Shown here: positions 5,006-8,146 of the stretch, piece by piece | How positions within the stretch are numbered: position 1 is the stretch's first letter | Layout: every line of letters begins with the position of its first letter | Assembly (NCBI GenBank): GCA_019310665.1 | Contig: JAFDDW010000087.1 | Span: 1-8,146, forward strand | DNA from: Deltaproteobacteria bacterium | GTDB lineage: Bacteria > Desulfobacterota > Desulfobacteria > Desulfobacterales > JAFDCJ01 | Length of the DNA stretch: 8,146 nt | Reading direction: 5' to 3' | Notes under the pieces: generated by a model | The model's input: the letters and a program-made list of their open reading frames with translations, nothing else | What the model was told of the DNA's origin: nothing | Database searches by the model: none | Program-made: the position numbers and the translations under genes

Positions 5006-6483
5006 CCAAGGGACCTTAATGCTTTATAAGCATACAACTGGGCGTACCAGTCATGGGATAATTTTATTTTTTCTAATATAGGCTTAATCGCCTGCCGGTT
5101 ATTTAGCAGACCTAATGAATGAAAAGTCATGCAACGGACATTGGTATTTTTATCTTCTAAGAATTTTAACAGATCCATAAAGGATTCCTGACTGCGGCTG
5201 ACCGCCATCGCAACCACGAGCCAATAACGTTCCCGGGGATGAGGACTCTTTAGCAACCGGGGGTATGAACGGTAGTCGGCAATATCCAGTTTTTTTTGCG
5301 GTAGGGATTTTAAGGCTGCTATTCGTATCGACAGATTCTCTGACTCTAAGGCTTCAGGGATATTCTTAATCTGGATGTTACTGCTTTTATTCGCTTGAAA
5401 ATAGATCAGCACCAGAAGCCCGATAATCAAGCACAGCATCGAGGCGGTTAGGGAAGAATTTTTGCGACTAAGGAACAATGCTGTCAGGCAATAGAGGACA
5501 AAATGGAGAACAATATAGATCAATACAGGAAAGCCAATCAGCAATGATAGATAGGTAAATTGGCGCAAAGCCCCATGGCGATCTCTTTCTTCTGAATATT
5601 TCTGAAGCGCCTTTTGTGGTTTTGCAAAAAATTGATCTACTTTGATTTGCAAAACTTTCCGGTCATCGCCGCTAAAGACTAGATTATCGCCTGTCTGAAA
5701 TATCTTCAAATCAACCCTGGACATACCCGGCATAGGTAAATAGTCATTGGCCAGAAGTCTATTCGCAAGTTTCAGCCTGAGTCTGGGGTTAGAAATATTT
5801 TCTAACCTGCATGTCCTGATCAGCTTCTGATCCAGGGACTTGAAGGACTCCGCCGGATAAAGGGTATAGTCGTAATAGAAATGGCTGAACTTTTTACCGA
5901 AGTAATTGGACAATAACAGGTTATCCCTTAAGTCCACAAACAATTCAGTATCAAATTGCGTAAACCACAAAAGTGCCAGCAAAGGAATGGGGACTAAATG
6001 AAGCCATCTTAGTCTGGGGGTGGAGTGAATGGCTGCATGCCTTAGCCATTTAGCGGTCAGTAAGAAAAGTGCCGGGGCGATGAGCAGAAAGTATAAGGTC
6101 GGGAATAGTGCCCAGCCATCAATATTTGAAATCAGCAGGAGTCCGCCCCAGACGGATAGAAAAACGAATAGGACAAGCTTATTTCGCAAAAATAGCCGGT
6201 ACCAAATCCAACCTGCTGCCATACTGCCAAGTGAGATACCGGCCCCGATACTGCAAGTGAAAAAGAGCCCGCCCCAAAAAGCCGGCCAAAAGTTTTGCAG
6301 GCTGGCCATAACCTTCTCGTTGGGTACGGCAAGATAGCCGGCATCATTTACTGCTGAAACTGTATTATACAGATCAATGTTAGACAGATAAACCTGAATG
6401 GTGGCAAGGATCTGGGCGATCAATAGACCAAAGAAAAGTATACCCGCCGGATGATATGTTTTTAAAGGGTTAAACTTGCTCAT
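4981..6483 (-). CDS. Multi-pass membrane protein with C-terminal HEAT-like repeats, function unknown
   Basis: The product is 500 residues from ATG 6483, or 509 if the in-frame GTG at 6510 is used; neither has a clear ribosome binding site. I prefer the ATG because the nine extra residues look unstructured. Predicted membrane segments lie at about 13-33, 72-94, 102-119, 126-144 and 161-176. A soluble domain of about 135 residues follows, opening with LRDNLLLSNYFG and FYYDYTLYPAE, then two more segments (about 313-335 and 343-362). The last 135 residues are helical repeats of HEAT type (LSIRIAALKSL, RERYWLVVAMA, NVRCMTFHSLGLL, YAQLYAYKALRSLGW). Positive residues (YRLFLRNK, KWLRH, SRKNSS) suggest that the central domain and HEAT repeats face the periplasm. 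HEAT arrays usually bind proteins, so a scaffold role is reasonable inference. It is cotranscribed with the overlapping CPBP protease and divergent from the PHP gene. Confidence 0.8.
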   Translation of the reverse strand: MSKFNPLKTYHPAGILFFGLLIAQILATIQVYLSNIDLYNTVSAVNDAGYLAVPNEKVMASLQNFWPAFWGGLFFTCSIGAGISLGSMAAGWIWYRLFLRNKLVLFVFLSVWGGLLLISNIDGWALFPTLYFLLIAPALFLLTAKWLRHAAIHSTPRLRWLHLVPIPLLALLWFTQFDTELFVDLRDNLLLSNYFGKKFSHFYYDYTLYPAESFKSLDQKLIRTCRLENISNPRLRLKLANRLLANDYLPMPGMSRVDLKIFQTGDNLVFSGDDRKVLQIKVDQFFAKPQKALQKYSEERDRHGALRQFTYLSLLIGFPVLIYIVLHFVLYCLTALFLSRKNSSLTASMLCLIIGLLVLIYFQANKSSNIQIKNIPEALESENLSIRIAALKSLPQKKLDIADYRSYPRLLKSPHPRERYWLVVAMAVSRSQESFMDLLKFLEDKNTNVRCMTFHSLGLLNNRQAIKPILEKIKLSHDWYAQLYAYKALRSLGWKQKKLP

Positions 6484-6553
6484 TATATAGTATTTTTTCG
6501 TATTACGCACAAAGAGTCAAGCAGAGATTGGTGCCGAGCGCTGATGTGAATAT

Positions 6554-6582
6554 TTGATAAGCCTCAGGTAATATGGTATATT
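6554..6582 (+). promoter_or_regulatory. Extended -10 sigma-70 promoter for the PHP gene
   Basis: TTGATA (6554-6559), a 17-base spacer and TATATT (6577-6582) form a good sigma-70 promoter. The TG at 6574-6575, one base before the -10, adds an extended -10 element. The -10 lies in a short palindrome, AATAT-GGT-ATATT (6570-6582), that could serve as an operator. A start near 6589 would give a leader of about 200 bases ahead of GTG 6789. No equally good promoter was found for the divergent HEAT gene. Confidence 0.6.
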
Positions 6583-6588
6583 TTAATA

Positions 6589-6788
6589 TGTTTCAGAGAC
6601 ATACCCTATGTATTCAAAATCGAAGACCTGGTCCTCTGAGCCAGGTCAGAGATGATCGGCTCTGCCCTAGATCAAATCTGTCCATAGGTAAACCTAATCA
6701 CCCATATCACCCCTCTCTCCGAGCTGTAGGTAGGCTCTACCCTCCGGCCTGTAAGCCCCACGGGCTGGAAGCGGAGCTGGAAGCCGGG
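6589..6788 (+). other. Hairpin-rich 5' leader upstream of the PHP gene
   Basis: The stretch from the predicted transcription start to the chosen GTG is about 200 bases. It contains GACCTGG/CCAGGTC (6625-6647, 9-base loop), CAGAG/CTCTG (6647-6664), GGTAG-GCT-CTACC (6729-6741) and AGCCC-CAC-GGGCT (6754-6766). A possible long-range pair, CCTATG (6605-6610) with CATAGG (6683-6688), encloses the first hairpins. The frame of the PHP gene is open through it back to ATG 6588 and 6573, but that translation is Pro/Arg-rich and unlike a domain. I therefore treat it as untranslated leader. It matches no riboswitch class I can recognise. It could also be a small palindromic repeat element inserted upstream of the gene. 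Confidence 0.5.
6764..6784 (+). repeat. Direct repeat GCTGGAAGC around the PHP ribosome binding site
   Basis: GCTGGAAGC occurs at 6764-6772 and again at 6776-6784, separated by GGA, so the period is 12 bases. The second copy supplies the GGAAG five bases before the GTG start. A further repeat, AAGCCGGG, occurs at 6781-6788 and 6797-6804, flanking the start codon. Confidence 0.6.
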
Positions 6789-8146
6789 GTGAACCAAAGC
6801 CGGGCCTTATGGACCCGGATCTTTACTTGTGCCCTAATTGTAATAATTGGAATTTTCAGCGGCAGGGCGTCAGCCGGGGAGTATATGCAGCTTCCCGGGG
6901 TTGTTCACGTCCACTCGACCTTTAGTTCCGGTAAGTATTCGATTGGCGAACTGGTTTCCAGGGCTGAAAATAAGGGCCTTGAAGTGCTGATTTTAACTGA
7001 TCATGACCAGGTTGTCATGGAATATGGACTGTTTCCTTTTCGGAACCTTATTAAGAGAAGAGAAGAAAGACCGTCAATTCTGTTGACCGGACCGGAAAAT
7101 TATCTTGCCGAAATAGAGCGTTTGAACAAACAGCAGCAATCCGTTTTGATCATTCCGGGTGTTCAATCCTCTCCCTTTTATTACTGGACGGGAAATCCTT
7201 TCGGCCAAGGGCTTACGGCCCATGATTTCAGTAAAGAAGTGCTCATCGTCGGGATGTCAAACCCGGATGATTATTACGGACTGCCGTTACTCCATGGCCC
7301 ACTCTCCACCCGGTATGCCAAGGACCTTCTCCCCAGATTTTTAATATTTTTTGCGGCTTTTTTTTTATCAATCTATCTCATTTCTCAAAAAGGGAAAATA
7401 GGCATTGGCGGCGTCCTCATTGCAATATTAAGTCTTGCAATGATGGTTAATCACCATCCCTTTCAAAGCTCTCGCTTTGATCCCTACCATGGCGATCAGG
7501 GTGAGGCGCCTTATCAGGATGTCATCGATTACGCACGCAGCCGTGGAGGGATGGTCTTCTGGGCGCACCCGGAATCCAATTATTCCAAAAACGGTGTTCA
7601 AATGGGACCCGTCAAAATGATGACGGATCATTATCCCGATTCGCTGATTGATTCGGAAAACTACACCGGATTTGCGGCTCTATATGGAGACACCATAACG
7701 GCAGCAAAAGCCGGAATGCATTGGGACCGGGTTTTAAGTGAGTATTGCAGCGGGATAAGAGCCCATCGGGTCTGGGGCATCGCAGGAGCTGATTATCATG
7801 CCGAAGAAAATGGTGTTGATCTGGACACTTACCAAACAATTTTTCTTGTCGAAAACAGGGAAAGTAAAGATGTCCTCAAGGCCCTTGAGCGGGGACAGTT
7901 TTATGCTGTTAGAAAAGTCGGGGGATTCCGGTTGGTTCTTGATCGATTTCAAATAAAGGATGTCCCCAAAGGTCATAAGGCTGTTATGGGTGAGGAGATT
8001 CGCATGGACAGTTCACCGGTTGTTGAAGGGCGCCTTTCTGCAACCGACGGTGGGCATCACCCGGTGGCAGTCTTGATAATACGGGGTGGAAAGCCGGTCT
8101 GGTCTTTTGACGGCCAAACGCCACTGAATTTTCAATTTGTTGATTC
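6789..8146 (+). CDS. Secreted, membrane-anchored PHP-domain phosphoesterase-like protein (3' end outside window)
   Basis: At least 452 residues are present and the gene runs off the right edge. From GTG 6789 (GGAAG five bases upstream) the N terminus is a signal peptide: two arginines, a hydrophobic core at 11-23 and a possible cut at ASA|GE (27-31). PHP metal-site motifs follow: HVH (His40, His42), LTDHD (Asp71, His72), IPGVQ (Gln126 where PHP proteins usually carry Glu), NHHP (222-223), FWAHPE (His260) and GADYH (Asp335, His337). Two membrane segments (about 184-199 and 204-220), joined by a Lys-containing loop, interrupt the PHP fold. With the signal peptide this puts both halves of the metal site outside the cytoplasm. 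Residues after about 380 are beta-rich and unassigned. PHP proteins hydrolyse phosphoesters with bound metals, but this one's substrate is unknown. Earlier in-frame starts (ATG 6588, 6573) would bury the signal peptide and are less likely. It is divergent from the HEAT/CPBP pair. Confidence 0.85.
   Translation, partial: MNQSRALWTRIFTCALIVIIGIFSGRASAGEYMQLPGVVHVHSTFSSGKYSIGELVSRAENKGLEVLILTDHDQVVMEYGLFPFRNLIKRREERPSILLTGPENYLAEIERLNKQQQSVLIIPGVQSSPFYYWTGNPFGQGLTAHDFSKEVLIVGMSNPDDYYGLPLLHGPLSTRYAKDLLPRFLIFFAAFFLSIYLISQKGKIGIGGVLIAILSLAMMVNHHPFQSSRFDPYHGDQGEAPYQDVIDYARSRGGMVFWAHPESNYSKNGVQMGPVKMMTDHYPDSLIDSENYTGFAALYGDTITAAKAGMHWDRVLSEYCSGIRAHRVWGIAGADYHAEENGVDLDTYQTIFLVENRESKDVLKALERGQFYAVRKVGGFRLVLDRFQIKDVPKGHKAVMGEEIRMDSSPVVEGRLSATDGGHHPVAVLIIRGGKPVWSFDGQTPLNFQFVD

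Noticed and set aside
6481..6510. TTGACT ... TATAAT upstream of the HEAT gene as its promoter
   Set aside because: The spacing is about 27 bases and the TATAAT overlaps the ATG, so it is not a usable promoter for this gene.
6588..6788. N-terminal extension of the PHP protein from ATG 6588 or 6573
   Set aside because: The frame is open, but the translation is Pro/Arg-rich and would sit before an evident signal peptide; GTG 6789 has a better-placed GGAAG.
7358..7366. T9 run as a frameshift or slippage site in the PHP gene
   Set aside because: It encodes Phe/Leu of a membrane segment and the frame continues correctly on both sides with conserved motifs, so no frameshift is needed.
7428..7976. 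Three overlapping - strand frames opposite the PHP gene
   Set aside because: They are antisense to conserved PHP motifs and show no recognisable protein features.

Overview
The window looks like a chromosomal segment of a Gram-negative bacterium. The evidence is an OmpA-type outer-membrane protein with thrombospondin type 3 repeats, several Sec-exported envelope proteins and moderate GC. The combination of a small S26-like peptidase, an HPr-kinase-like protein and an NTP_transf_5 nucleotidyltransferase, plus the TSP3-OmpA, HEAT-membrane and PHP proteins, resembles Desulfobacterota (former Deltaproteobacteria). That placement is inferred from family resemblance, not from a marker gene.

Left block (about 1-2976, all + strand). 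A possible tail of an upstream gene overlaps a short membrane-anchor-less S26/S24-type peptidase (Ser26/His64). A 308-base spacer follows, holding a 9-nt tandem repeat and two doubtful micro-ORFs. Then come an HprK-like P-loop kinase and an NTP_transf_5 nucleotidyltransferase. Related kinase and nucleotidyltransferase genes occur in peptide-tailoring (lasso/PqqD-type) and exopolysaccharide loci, so the block may be a peptide- or polymer-modifying cassette. No PqqD, lasso cyclase or transglutaminase-like leader peptidase is seen inside the window.

Middle (2979-4308, - strand). A secreted OmpA-family protein carries four NGD-type beta repeats, two TSP3 calcium-binding repeats and a peptidoglycan-binding OmpA domain. 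It has its own near-consensus sigma-70 promoter and a strong ribosome binding site, and it converges on the left block with a 2-base gap.

Right block (4361-8146). Two - strand genes overlap by 25 bases: a multi-pass membrane protein with C-terminal HEAT-like repeats, and a CPBP (CAAX/Abi-type) intramembrane protease. The overlap contains an A_AAA_AAA heptamer placed so that a -1 slip would fuse the two proteins. Transcribed divergently is a secreted PHP-domain protein, cut by the window end, whose PHP fold is interrupted by two transmembrane segments. It sits behind a good extended -10 promoter and a roughly 200-base hairpin-rich leader. This trio is the strongest candidate for an uncharacterised envelope-associated system.
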